From the NCBI GenBank assembly GCA_023446865.1, contig JAEXPL010000106.1:1-11410 (forward strand): a stretch of DNA of 11,410 nt, read 5' to 3'. Shown here one piece after another: positions 1 through 6,815 of the stretch. This stretch comes from Verrucomicrobiota bacterium. Lineage in GTDB: Bacteria; Verrucomicrobiota; Verrucomicrobiia; Opitutales; Opitutaceae. The position numbers and the translations under genes are program-made. How positions within the stretch are numbered: the first letter of the stretch is position 1; each line of letters opens with the position of its first letter. The notes under the pieces were generated by a model that made no database searches, was not told where the DNA came from, and saw only the letters and a list, made by a program, of their open reading frames with translations.

Positions 1-24
1 ATCGCCTGCAAGCAGGCTCCTACC
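1..24 (-). repeat. REP-like palindrome with GTAGGAGC head
   Basis: Read on the minus strand this begins GGTAGGAGCCTGC and ends GCGAT. It has a perfect 6-bp inverted repeat (GCCTGC at 4-9, GCAGGC at 12-17) around AA. The GTAG head followed by a small palindrome is the form of REP elements mobilised by RAYT transposases, and the GTAGGAGC head resembles pseudomonad REPs as I remember them. It may be one half of an inverted pair whose partner lies before the window. Confidence 0.6.
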
Positions 25-55
25 TCCGAATCTCTCCCCTCCGTCCTCCTCGTCG

Positions 56-87
56 CGCTGCTCGTTCTGCCGCACGGCAGAGCAGCG
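56..87. promoter_or_regulatory. Long imperfect hairpin before the first gene
   Basis: The outer arms CGCTGCTC (56-63) and GAGCAGCG (80-87) pair perfectly. Inside them TGCCG (68-72) pairs with CGGCA (75-79), leaving GTTC (64-67) as a one-sided bulge. The stem totals 13 bp and ends 15 nt before the ATG at 103. No T-run follows, so it is not a typical intrinsic terminator. It could be an operator, an mRNA leader structure or another repeat type; the sequence does not decide between these. Confidence 0.35.
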
Positions 88-102
88 ATCCGCACTCCGC
101 CC

Positions 103-1329
103 ATGACCCGCCGCCTGGCTCTTCCCCTCCTCGCCGCCGCGCTCCTCGCGCCGTTTGCCACCGCCGCCGAACGGCTCGTCGTCACCGTCTCCCACGCCCT
201 CGCGCTCGCCCGCCCCTCCGAGACGATCACCGTGCCCTGGGCCGAGGTGAACCGCGCCCTGCCCGGCGCTTTGCTCCAGCACCTCGCCGTCAAGGACACC
301 GCCGGGCGCGTCCTGCCCTACCAGGTCACCAACATCGCGCCGCTCGCCAAGGATCCCGAGAAGAAGGGCGCCGCCTACGGTGAGTTGATCTTCCAATACG
401 ACTTCGCCGCCGGCGAAAAGAGCGCCACCTTCACCGTCGAGAAGACCGAGGAGGTCGCCCCCGTCTTCCCCGTGAAGGCCTTCGCGCGTTTCGTGCCCGA
501 GCGCCTCGACGACTTCGCCTGGGAAAACGACCGCATCGCCCACCGCGTCTACGGCCCCGCGCTCGCCGCGCCCTCCGAGCCGCCCGGCGCCAAGGAGGTG
601 CTCGTAACCAGCGGCGTCGACGTCTGGTGCAAGCGCGTGCGCTACCCGATCGTCGACCGCTGGTACAACAAGGGCCACGACCACTACCACCAGGACGAGG
701 GCGAGGGCATGGACCTCTACTCTGTCGGCACATCGCGCGGCTGCGGCGGCACCGGCGTGTGGGACGGCTCCCGCCTCCATGTCGGCCGCAACTACAAGAC
801 CTGGCGCGTCCTCGCCAACGGCCCCGTCCGCGCCGGCTTCGGGCGCACCGACGAAACGTGGGCCGCCGGCGGCGTCTTCGTCTCCGAAACCAAGCGCCTC
901 ACCGTCGACGCCGGCCACAACCTCGACCGCATCGAGAGCACCTTCGCCATCGCCGGCAAGGCGCCCGAGACCACCGTCGCCGTGGGCCTGACCAAGGATC
1001 CCACCGACAAGCGCAAACAGCCGCAGATCGACTTCGTCGCCGACGCCGCGGCGGGCACCCTGGTGCAGTGGGTCGCCGAGTCCGTGAACGGCGACCTCGG
1101 CACCGCCGTCATCGTGCCAGGCGCGGAGTTCGCCGGTTTCGCCGAGGACGACCTCAACCGCCTCGTGCTCGCGAAGGCGACGACCGGCCAGCCGCTCACC
1201 TACTACGCCGGCGCCGCCTGGTCGCGTGCCGGAGATTTCACCACGCGGCAGGCGTGGTTCGATCACGTCGCCGCCTGCGCCGCCCGCGCCCGTTCGCCGC
1301 TCAAGATCGCCACCGAGGCCGCCAAGTGA
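103..1329 (+). CDS. Secreted DUF4861 family protein
   Basis: This is a 408-residue exported protein that I recognise as DUF4861 from its conserved blocks: RFVPER..DDFAWEN at 129-142, SGVDVWCKR at 170-178, the histidine- and acid-rich WY..GHDHYHQDEGEGMD at 187-204 and SRGCGG at 211-216. A clear signal peptide (residues 1-21: two arginines, a Leu/Ala core, ATA before the likely cut) fixes the ATG start. No reaction is established for the family as far as I know. Its conserved Trp, His, Asp and Glu clusters look like a carbohydrate-binding or catalytic site. The sequence shows it leading a pectin cluster, so a role in pectin or rhamnogalacturonan attack outside the cytoplasm is inferred. No Shine-Dalgarno sequence precedes the start. 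Its stop overlaps an ATG (TGATG at 1327-1331) that is in frame with the methylesterase, discussed there. Confidence 0.88.
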   Translation: MTRRLALPLLAAALLAPFATAAERLVVTVSHALALARPSETITVPWAEVNRALPGALLQHLAVKDTAGRVLPYQVTNIAPLAKDPEKKGAAYGELIFQYDFAAGEKSATFTVEKTEEVAPVFPVKAFARFVPERLDDFAWENDRIAHRVYGPALAAPSEPPGAKEVLVTSGVDVWCKRVRYPIVDRWYNKGHDHYHQDEGEGMDLYSVGTSRGCGGTGVWDGSRLHVGRNYKTWRVLANGPVRAGFGRTDETWAAGGVFVSETKRLTVDAGHNLDRIESTFAIAGKAPETTVAVGLTKDPTDKRKQPQIDFVADAAAGTLVQWVAESVNGDLGTAVIVPGAEFAGFAEDDLNRLVLAKATTGQPLTYYAGAAWSRAGDFTTRQAWFDHVAACAARARSPLKIATEAAK

Positions 1330-1372
1330 TGCCGCGCTTCGCGAACACGCCCGCCAGTGAACCCGCTTCCGC

Positions 1373-1467
1373 CGTAGGTCGTCCCTTCAGGGCGGCCCGC
1401 TTGACTCGATTCCCGCACTCATCGCGAGTTCACCATCAACCCGGGCGTGCTGAAGCAGCGCCCTACG
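1373..1467. repeat. REPIN-like inverted pair of REP elements
   Basis: Two 29-nt elements face each other: 1373-1401 on the + strand (head CGTAGG, core CCCTTCAGGG) and 1439-1467 on the minus strand (head CGTAGG, core CTGCTTCAGCA). I count 20 of 29 identical positions between one element and the reverse complement of the other, including the whole head and the CTTCAG centre. Two inverted REPs around a short spacer are the form called REPIN in other bacteria. The pair fills most of the gap between the DUF4861 and methylesterase genes. Confidence 0.7.
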
Positions 1468-1487
1468 AGACTGCGCCACGATCGCCC

Positions 1488-2501
1488 GTGAACCAACTCC
1501 GCTCACTCCGCAGCCTCCCCGCCATTCTTCTCGCCCTCGCCGCCCTGCTGCTCGCCCCGCTCGCCCGCGCCACCGCCTCCGACGAGAAACCCTTCCGCAT
1601 CGTCGGCCCCGCCGCCGGCGCCGACTGCCGCACCGTGCAGGAGGCGATCGACGCCGTCCCGGCCGACAACGCCGCGCCGCTGCTCATCCTCCTCCAGCCG
1701 GGGGCGTACTTCGGCCACACGGTGCTCGACAAGCCGTTCGTCACCCTCCGCGGCTCCGGCCCGGCTTCGCTTCTCACCTACAACCTCGGCCAGGCCATCC
1801 CCGGCGCCGACGGCCAGGAGATCACCTGGCGCGGCGCCAGCGCCCTGCTGATCACGCCCGCCGCGCACGATGCCGTGGTCGAGAACCTCACGTTGGAAAA
1901 CACCTTCGGCAAAGGCATGCAGGCGCAGGCCTGCTCGGTGGAGGCCGACCGTGTCGTCTTCCGCCGCTGCCGCATCCTCGGTTGGCAGGACACCATCCGC
2001 CTCGAGACCGGCCGCCAGCTCTTCGAGCAGTGCTACATCGCCGGCCACGTCGACTTCATCTACGGCGCCGCCACGGCCTACTTCGAGAACTGCGAGATCC
2101 ACTGCCGCGACCAGGGCTACATCACCGCGCCCGCCACGCCGGCAGATCGGACCGGCTTCGTCTTCGCCGACTGCCGCATCACTTTCCCCTATGGCAATCC
2201 GCCGACCTACCTTGGACGCCCGTGGCGCGAGTCGCCGCAGGCGGTCTTCATCGGCTGTGAACTCGGTGCCGGCGTGAAGCCGGAAGGCTGGAAGGAGTGG
2301 CGCGTCGGACCGCCGCTCGTCCGGTTCGCCGAATACCAAAGCCGCGGCCCCGGTGCCGGCTCGGCGGAGCAACCAACCCGCGTTGCGTGGGCCACGTTCT
2401 CCGCCGAGCCCGCCCCTGCCGCCTTCGCCCGCGCCGCCGTCCTCGGCGACTGGCAACCGCCGCCCGCCCAGCCCACCAAACGCGACGCCACCACCCCGTA
2501 G
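1488..2501 (+). CDS. Secreted pectin methylesterase (CE8)
   Basis: This 337-residue enzyme would hydrolyse the methyl esters of homogalacturonan, releasing methanol and exposing substrate for the pectate lyase downstream. It has the CE8 right-handed beta-helix signatures: QAQA at 145-148, WQDT at 166-169 with the likely acid/base Asp168, HVDFIYGAA at 187-195 with the likely nucleophile Asp189 (21 residues on, the family's usual spacing) and LGRPW at 242-246 with the substrate-binding Arg244. I chose the GTG start at 1488 because it gives a compact signal peptide of about 28 residues with a Leu/Ala core. The frame is open further upstream to an ATG at 1329 that overlaps the DUF4861 stop, but that start would add 53 residues read mostly through a REPIN-like repeat. 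The TAG stop (2499-2501) lies in the head of the next REP element. The usual GxYxE motif is altered to GAYFG (72-76). Confidence 0.9.
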   Translation: MNQLRSLRSLPAILLALAALLLAPLARATASDEKPFRIVGPAAGADCRTVQEAIDAVPADNAAPLLILLQPGAYFGHTVLDKPFVTLRGSGPASLLTYNLGQAIPGADGQEITWRGASALLITPAAHDAVVENLTLENTFGKGMQAQACSVEADRVVFRRCRILGWQDTIRLETGRQLFEQCYIAGHVDFIYGAATAYFENCEIHCRDQGYITAPATPADRTGFVFADCRITFPYGNPPTYLGRPWRESPQAVFIGCELGAGVKPEGWKEWRVGPPLVRFAEYQSRGPGAGSAEQPTRVAWATFSAEPAPAAFARAAVLGDWQPPPAQPTKRDATTP

Positions 2502-2612
2502 GACCGGTCTCCGACCGGTCGCCCTCGACTCCGTCCAACTCCATCCCCCGTGCCCGCTCTCCACGCTCAACCTCCCCTCGTCGTCGCTCGTGGCCGGTCG
2601 GAGCCCGGCCCT
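2497..2612. repeat. Second REPIN-like inverted pair
   Basis: A + strand element starts CGTAGGACCGG at 2497 with a palindromic core (GACCGGT.TCCGACCGGTC region, to 2520). Its partner at 2592-2612 is inverted. Comparing 2500-2520 with the reverse complement of 2592-2612 gives 18 of 21 identical positions. The core differs completely from the pair at 1373-1467, but the GTAGG head is the same. The pair lies between the methylesterase and the GH105-GH28 gene, and its head contains the methylesterase stop codon. Confidence 0.7.
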
Positions 2613-2637
2613 GCCGGGCGCTCGCCGCACCGCTTGC

Positions 2638-2667
2638 GGGTGGACCCGCTTGCCCCCAAGCGGGTCG
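2638..2667. repeat. 30-bp hairpin repeat, copy A
   Basis: This stretch is identical over 30 bp to 7925-7954. It contains a perfect 10-bp inverted repeat (GACCCGCTTG at 2643-2652, its reverse complement at 2657-2666) around CCCC. It holds the GTG chosen as start of the GH105-GH28 gene, so the first residues of that protein (MDPLAPKRV) would be repeat-encoded. Confidence 0.85.
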
Positions 2668-5282
2668 GGGCCGCCGCCCGCCTGTGTCGCCAGATCTCGG
2701 CCACAGCCCTCGCTCTCGCCTGCGCCGCCCAGTCCTTCGCCGCTCCCGTTTCTTCCGCCGCCAAGGCCGCCGAACCCGTCGAGACCTTCGCCGGCGCCAC
2801 GCCGCTCGAGTGGTCCGCGCGCCTCGCGCGCTCCGAGTTCGACCGCCAGGCCGGCGCGCTCGAGGCCGGCGCCACGCCCCGATCCCGCTGGGACTACACC
2901 TCCGGCCTCTTCGCGTTCTCCGTGCAGCAACTCGCCGCACAGACCGGCGACACCGCGTTGCTCGCCTCCGGCGACCGCATCGTCACCTCCTTCGTCGGCG
3001 CCGACGGCGCCATCGCCACCTACAGCTTCGACGACTTCAACATCGACATGGTCACGCCGGGCCGCGCGTTGCTCGAGGTGTACGCGCGCCAGCCCGAACC
3101 GCGCTACCGCACCGCGCTCGACACGCTTCGCCGCCAGCTCGCGCAGCAGCCGCGCACCAGCCAGGGTGGTTTCTGGCACAAGTTGCGTTACCCGCAGCAG
3201 ATGTGGCTCGACGGCCTCTACATGGGTTCGCCGTTCCTCGCCGCGTACGGCAAGGCCTTCGCCGAACCCGCCGCGTTCGACGACGTCGCCAAACAGATCC
3301 TGCTCATCGACGAACACCTCCACGACCCGCAGACCGGGCTCTACTACCACGCTTGGGACGAAGCCCGCCAACAGGCCTGGGCCGACAAGACCACCGGTCG
3401 CTCCCCCAACTTCTGGGGACGCTCCATCGGCTGGTACGGCATGGCGATCGTCGACGTGCTCGACTTCCTCCCGCCCACGCAGCACGAACTTGAGGAGATC
3501 AACTCCGTCCTCCGCCGCGTGGCCGACGGCAACGTCCGCTGGCAGGACCCGCAGAGCGGGGTGTGGTGGCAGGTCGTCGACCAGGGCGGCCGCGAGGGCA
3601 ACTACCTTGAGTCCACCGCGTCCGCGATGTTCGTCTACACCCTCGCGAAGGCGATCAACCGCGGCTACCTGCCGCGTGAGAAGTACCTGCCCGCTGTCCG
3701 CCGCGGCTACGAGGGCCTGATCCGCGAGTTCGTCCGCACCGGCGCCGACGGCCGCACGAGCCTCACGCGCTGCTGCTCCGTGGCCGGCCTCGGCTACACC
3801 AACGCCGCCGGTCGCACCCGCGACGGCAGCTTCGAGTACTACGTCAGCGAGCCGATCATCGACAACGACCTCAAGGGCGTCGGTCCGTTCATCCTCGCCG
3901 GCCTCGAAATGCAGCAACTGCTCTCGGCGAGAACCGCCCGGCCCGCCGTCGTGCGCGGCTGGGACGATCTGCCCGCCATCCTCGCGCGGATCCGCCCGCC
4001 CGAGTTCCCGGCCCGCGACTTCCCGATCCCCGACTTCGGCGCCAAGCCGGGCGCCGACGCCTCCGCCGCGCTCCGCGCCGCAATCGCCGCGTGTTCAGCC
4101 GCGGGCGGTGGTCGTGTCGTGGTGCCCGCCGGCGAGTGGCTCACCGGGCCGATCCATCTGCTCAGCCACGTGAACCTCCACGTCGCGAAGGGCGCCACAC
4201 TGCGCTTCTCGACCGACCCCGCCGCCTACCTGCCGGCCGTGTTCACCCGCTGGGAGGGCGTCGAGTGCTACAACTACTCGCCGCTCATCTACGCCTTCGA
4301 GCAGACCGACATCGCCATCACCGGCGAAGGCATCCTCGACGGCGGCGCCTCGCTCGAAAACTGGTGGGCGTGGAACGACAAGACGAAGAAGCCCACCAAG
4401 CAGGGCGCCGCCCGCAACCGCCTCTTCGCACTCGCCGAGCGCGGCGTGCCCGTGACCGAGCGCCGCTTCGGCGATGGCGACTTTCTCCGCCCCAACTTCA
4501 TCCAGCCCTACCGCTGCACCAACGTCCTCATCGAGGGCGTCACCATCCTGCGTTCGCCGATGTGGATCCTCCACCCCGTGCTCTGCACCAACGTCACCGT
4601 GCGCGGCGTGACCGTTTCCTCCCACGGCTCCAACAACGACGGCTGCGATCCCGAGTCCTCGCGCGACGTGCTGATCGAGGGCTGCACCTTCGACACCGGC
4701 GACGACTGCATCGCGATCAAGTCCGGCCGCAACGCCGACGGGCGCCGCCTCGCCGCCCCGAGCGAAAATGTCGTCATCCGCCATTGTGTCATGAAGGACG
4801 GCCACGGCGGCGTGGTGCTCGGCTCCGAGTGCAGCGGCGACATCCGCAACGTCTTCGTCGAAAATTGCACAATGGACAGCCCCAACCTCGATCGCGCGCT
4901 GCGTTTCAAAACCAACGCCGTGCGCGGCGGCACGCTCGAGAACGTCTTCCTCCGCAACATCACCATCGGCCGCGTGGCCGAGGCCGTGCTCACCATCGAT
5001 CTGCTCTACGAGGAGGGCGCGCAAGGCGCCTTCCGCCCGACCGTGCGCAACGTGCACCTGCAGGACGTTCGCTCCGCGTCGAGCCCGCGCGTGCTCTGGG
5101 TCGCTGGCTTTCCCGGCGCCACCATTGACGGTCTCCGGTTCCGCGACTGCACTTTCCGCGGTGTCGAAACCGCCGAGGTAGTTTCCGGCGCCGGCGACAT
5201 CAGCTTCCGCAACGTCACCATCGCCCCGGCGACCCCGACCAAGCCCCTGAACTCCGTCCCCGCCCCACCCTCCGTCCCATGA
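2640..5282 (+). CDS. Secreted GH105-GH28 fusion pectinase
   Basis: One 880-residue exported protein joins two enzymes. Residues about 50-428 are GH105, unsaturated rhamnogalacturonyl/galacturonyl hydrolase: MWLDGLYMG at 188-196 carries the likely catalytic Asp191, followed by WGRSIGWYGMA and the ESTASAMF helix. Residues about 455-865 are a GH28 beta-helix with all the catalytic blocks: NND 665-667, GDD 687-689, GHGG 721-724 and RFKTN 755-759. GH28 releases galacturonate from the chain and GH105 hydrolyses the 4,5-unsaturated uronates made by lyases, so the two suit one secreted polypeptide. The start is uncertain. The frame opens before 2550, but that part crosses a REPIN-like repeat. GTG 2640 gives a plausible signal peptide (h-region about 19-31, cut near Ala34). 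Both active sites look intact, and the C-terminal 15 residues are a Pro-rich tail. The stop overlaps the transporter's start (ATGA). Domain assignment is firm; exact substrates are not. Confidence 0.92.
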   Translation: MDPLAPKRVGAAARLCRQISATALALACAAQSFAAPVSSAAKAAEPVETFAGATPLEWSARLARSEFDRQAGALEAGATPRSRWDYTSGLFAFSVQQLAAQTGDTALLASGDRIVTSFVGADGAIATYSFDDFNIDMVTPGRALLEVYARQPEPRYRTALDTLRRQLAQQPRTSQGGFWHKLRYPQQMWLDGLYMGSPFLAAYGKAFAEPAAFDDVAKQILLIDEHLHDPQTGLYYHAWDEARQQAWADKTTGRSPNFWGRSIGWYGMAIVDVLDFLPPTQHELEEINSVLRRVADGNVRWQDPQSGVWWQVVDQGGREGNYLESTASAMFVYTLAKAINRGYLPREKYLPAVRRGYEGLIREFVRTGADGRTSLTRCCSVAGLGYTNAAGRTRDGSFEYYVSEPIIDNDLKGVGPFILAGLEMQQLLSARTARPAVVRGWDDLPAILARIRPPEFPARDFPIPDFGAKPGADASAALRAAIAACSAAGGGRVVVPAGEWLTGPIHLLSHVNLHVAKGATLRFSTDPAAYLPAVFTRWEGVECYNYSPLIYAFEQTDIAITGEGILDGGASLENWWAWNDKTKKPTKQGAARNRLFALAERGVPVTERRFGDGDFLRPNFIQPYRCTNVLIEGVTILRSPMWILHPVLCTNVTVRGVTVSSHGSNNDGCDPESSRDVLIEGCTFDTGDDCIAIKSGRNADGRRLAAPSENVVIRHCVMKDGHGGVVLGSECSGDIRNVFVENCTMDSPNLDRALRFKTNAVRGGTLENVFLRNITIGRVAEAVLTIDLLYEEGAQGAFRPTVRNVHLQDVRSASSPRVLWVAGFPGATIDGLRFRDCTFRGVETAEVVSGAGDISFRNVTIAPATPTKPLNSVPAPPSVP

Positions 5283-6742
5283 CCTCCCCCGGCCCCGCCA
5301 CCCCGCCCGACCTCAATCGCCCGATGAGCACGTTCAACCAAATCAACGAGAAGATCGGCCGCTACCGCTGGACGATCTGCGCCCTGGTCTTCTTCGCGAC
5401 GACTATCAACTACCTCGACCGCAACGTGCTGGGGTTGCTGAAGACAACCCTCTCGAAGAACGGCGTGTTCGGCGTCGATCCGGCGAACCAGGAAATCAAC
5501 TACTCGACGGTCGTCATCTGTTTCCAGCTCGCTTACGCCCTCGGCATGCTCGCGGCCGGCCGGATCATCGACAAGGTCGGCACCAAGTCCGGTTACGCCT
5601 ACTCGCTCATCGGCTGGAGCCTCGCCGCGATTGGTCACGCCTTCGGCCACCATACGTGGAGTTTCGGGCTGTGGCGCGCTTTGCTCGGCGTGACCGAGGC
5701 CGGCAACTTCCCGGCCGCCAACAAGACCATCGCCGAATGGTTCCCCAAGAAGGAGCGCGCATTCGCCACCGGCCTCTACAACTCCGGCGCCAACGTGGGC
5801 GCCATCGTCGCCCCGCTCTGCGTGCCCTACATCGCCAGCGCGTGGGGCTGGGAATGGGCGTTCATCCTCACCGGCGCGGTCGGCCTCCTCTGGCTGGTGT
5901 TCTGGTACACTACCTACGCTTCGCCCGCCGATAAACTGAAGACGGGGCACCTCCAGCAGGCAGAGTACGACTTCATCCATAGCGACACGGACGAGCAGGC
6001 GGCCCCCCAGACTCCCGGCGCCCCCGGCGCCAAGGGCACATGGGGCAAGCTCCTCGGCTTCCGCCAGACATGGGCCTTCTTCTTCGGCAAATTCCTCACC
6101 GACCCGATCTGGTGGTTCTTCCTGTTCTGGCTGCCCGCGTTCCTCAACGGCGAGAACGCCCGCAAGATCGCCGCGTTCAAGGCCGCCAACCCCGGCTTCA
6201 CCGGCCTCGACACGGCGATCCCCGGCATCATCAGCTGGCCCTTCGCCGTCGCCGTCGTCTACACCGTCTCCACCTTCGGTTCCATCTTCGGCGGTTGGCT
6301 CCCCAAGCGCCTCATCAACGGCGGCATGGACGCCAACAAGGCCCGCAAGTCCGCGATGTTCATCTTCGCGCTGTTTCCGCTCACCGTGCTGGCCGCCTCT
6401 CGCCTTGGCGAAATCAACACCTGGCTCGCCGTCGCGACGATCTCCATCGCCTGCGCCGCCCACCAAGCCTGGTCGGCCAACATCTTCACCACTGTCTCCG
6501 ACATGTTCCCCAAGAAGGCCGTGGCTTCCGTCACCGGCATCGGCGGCATGGCTGGTGCCCTTGGCGGCATCCTCATCGCCCGCGCGGCCGGCGTGCTGCT
6601 CGCGCACTACACCGCCTTGGGCAAGGTCGAGGTCGGCTACGGCATCATGTTCGTCGTTTGCGGCTCCGCCTACCTCGTGGCTTGGATCCTCATGCACCTG
6701 CTCGTCCCGAAACTTAAGCAGGTCCAGCTCGACGAAGCCTGA
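5279..6742 (+). CDS. MFS hexuronate transporter (ACS family, ExuT-like)
   Basis: This 487-residue inner-membrane protein has the twelve-segment MFS pattern and is expected to import galacturonate or related uronates released outside by the neighbouring enzymes. The first segment (about 31-47) runs into NYLDRN (44-49), typical of the anion:cation symporter family. The loop-2 motif GRIIDKVGTKSG is at 94-105, and the family block from LGVTEAGNFPAAN to WFPKKERA follows at 136-161. WWFFLFWLPAFL (278-289) and the helices after 390 complete the second half. The ATG at 5279 overlaps the preceding stop by 4 nt, a strong sign of translational coupling. An internal ATG at 5324 (MSTFNQINEK, residue 16) is an equally reasonable start, because residues 1-15 are Pro-rich and not needed for the fold. 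Substrate choice rests on context plus general ACS resemblance, so tagging it exuT would be premature. Confidence 0.9.
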   Translation: MTSPGPATPPDLNRPMSTFNQINEKIGRYRWTICALVFFATTINYLDRNVLGLLKTTLSKNGVFGVDPANQEINYSTVVICFQLAYALGMLAAGRIIDKVGTKSGYAYSLIGWSLAAIGHAFGHHTWSFGLWRALLGVTEAGNFPAANKTIAEWFPKKERAFATGLYNSGANVGAIVAPLCVPYIASAWGWEWAFILTGAVGLLWLVFWYTTYASPADKLKTGHLQQAEYDFIHSDTDEQAAPQTPGAPGAKGTWGKLLGFRQTWAFFFGKFLTDPIWWFFLFWLPAFLNGENARKIAAFKAANPGFTGLDTAIPGIISWPFAVAVVYTVSTFGSIFGGWLPKRLINGGMDANKARKSAMFIFALFPLTVLAASRLGEINTWLAVATISIACAAHQAWSANIFTTVSDMFPKKAVASVTGIGGMAGALGGILIARAAGVLLAHYTALGKVEVGYGIMFVVCGSAYLVAWILMHLLVPKLKQVQLDEA

Positions 6743-6815
6743 GTCCGCCCCGCGCGGCCCGGGGACACACCCGCGCCGCGCCCCGGCTCCGGCCCGCCCT
6801 CTCTCCCGCATTGCG

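Noticed and set aside
1330..1487. Separate small gene between DUF4861 and the methylesterase
   Set aside because: The open frame here only continues into the methylesterase, and most of it is an inverted pair of REP-like elements. Nothing else looks coding.
2550..2639. Upstream GTG at 2550 as the start of the GH105-GH28 gene
   Set aside because: The added 30 residues are read through the second arm of a REPIN-like pair and would put about 46 residues before the hydrophobic core. GTG 2640 gives a normal signal peptide, though it is itself inside a repeat, so the start stays uncertain.
1503..3917. 804-codon open frame on the minus strand
   Set aside because: It runs opposite the methylesterase and GH105-GH28 genes, which have full family motifs. 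Its product is a Gly/Ala/Val/Glu/Asp-rich sequence of the kind produced by reading high-GC genes backwards, with no recognisable domain.
4593..4724. NND instead of NTD in the GH28 active site as a lost catalytic motif
   Set aside because: The aspartate is kept, and SNNDGCDPESS is, as I recall, a common form in bacterial exo-type GH28 enzymes, so it is ordinary variation.
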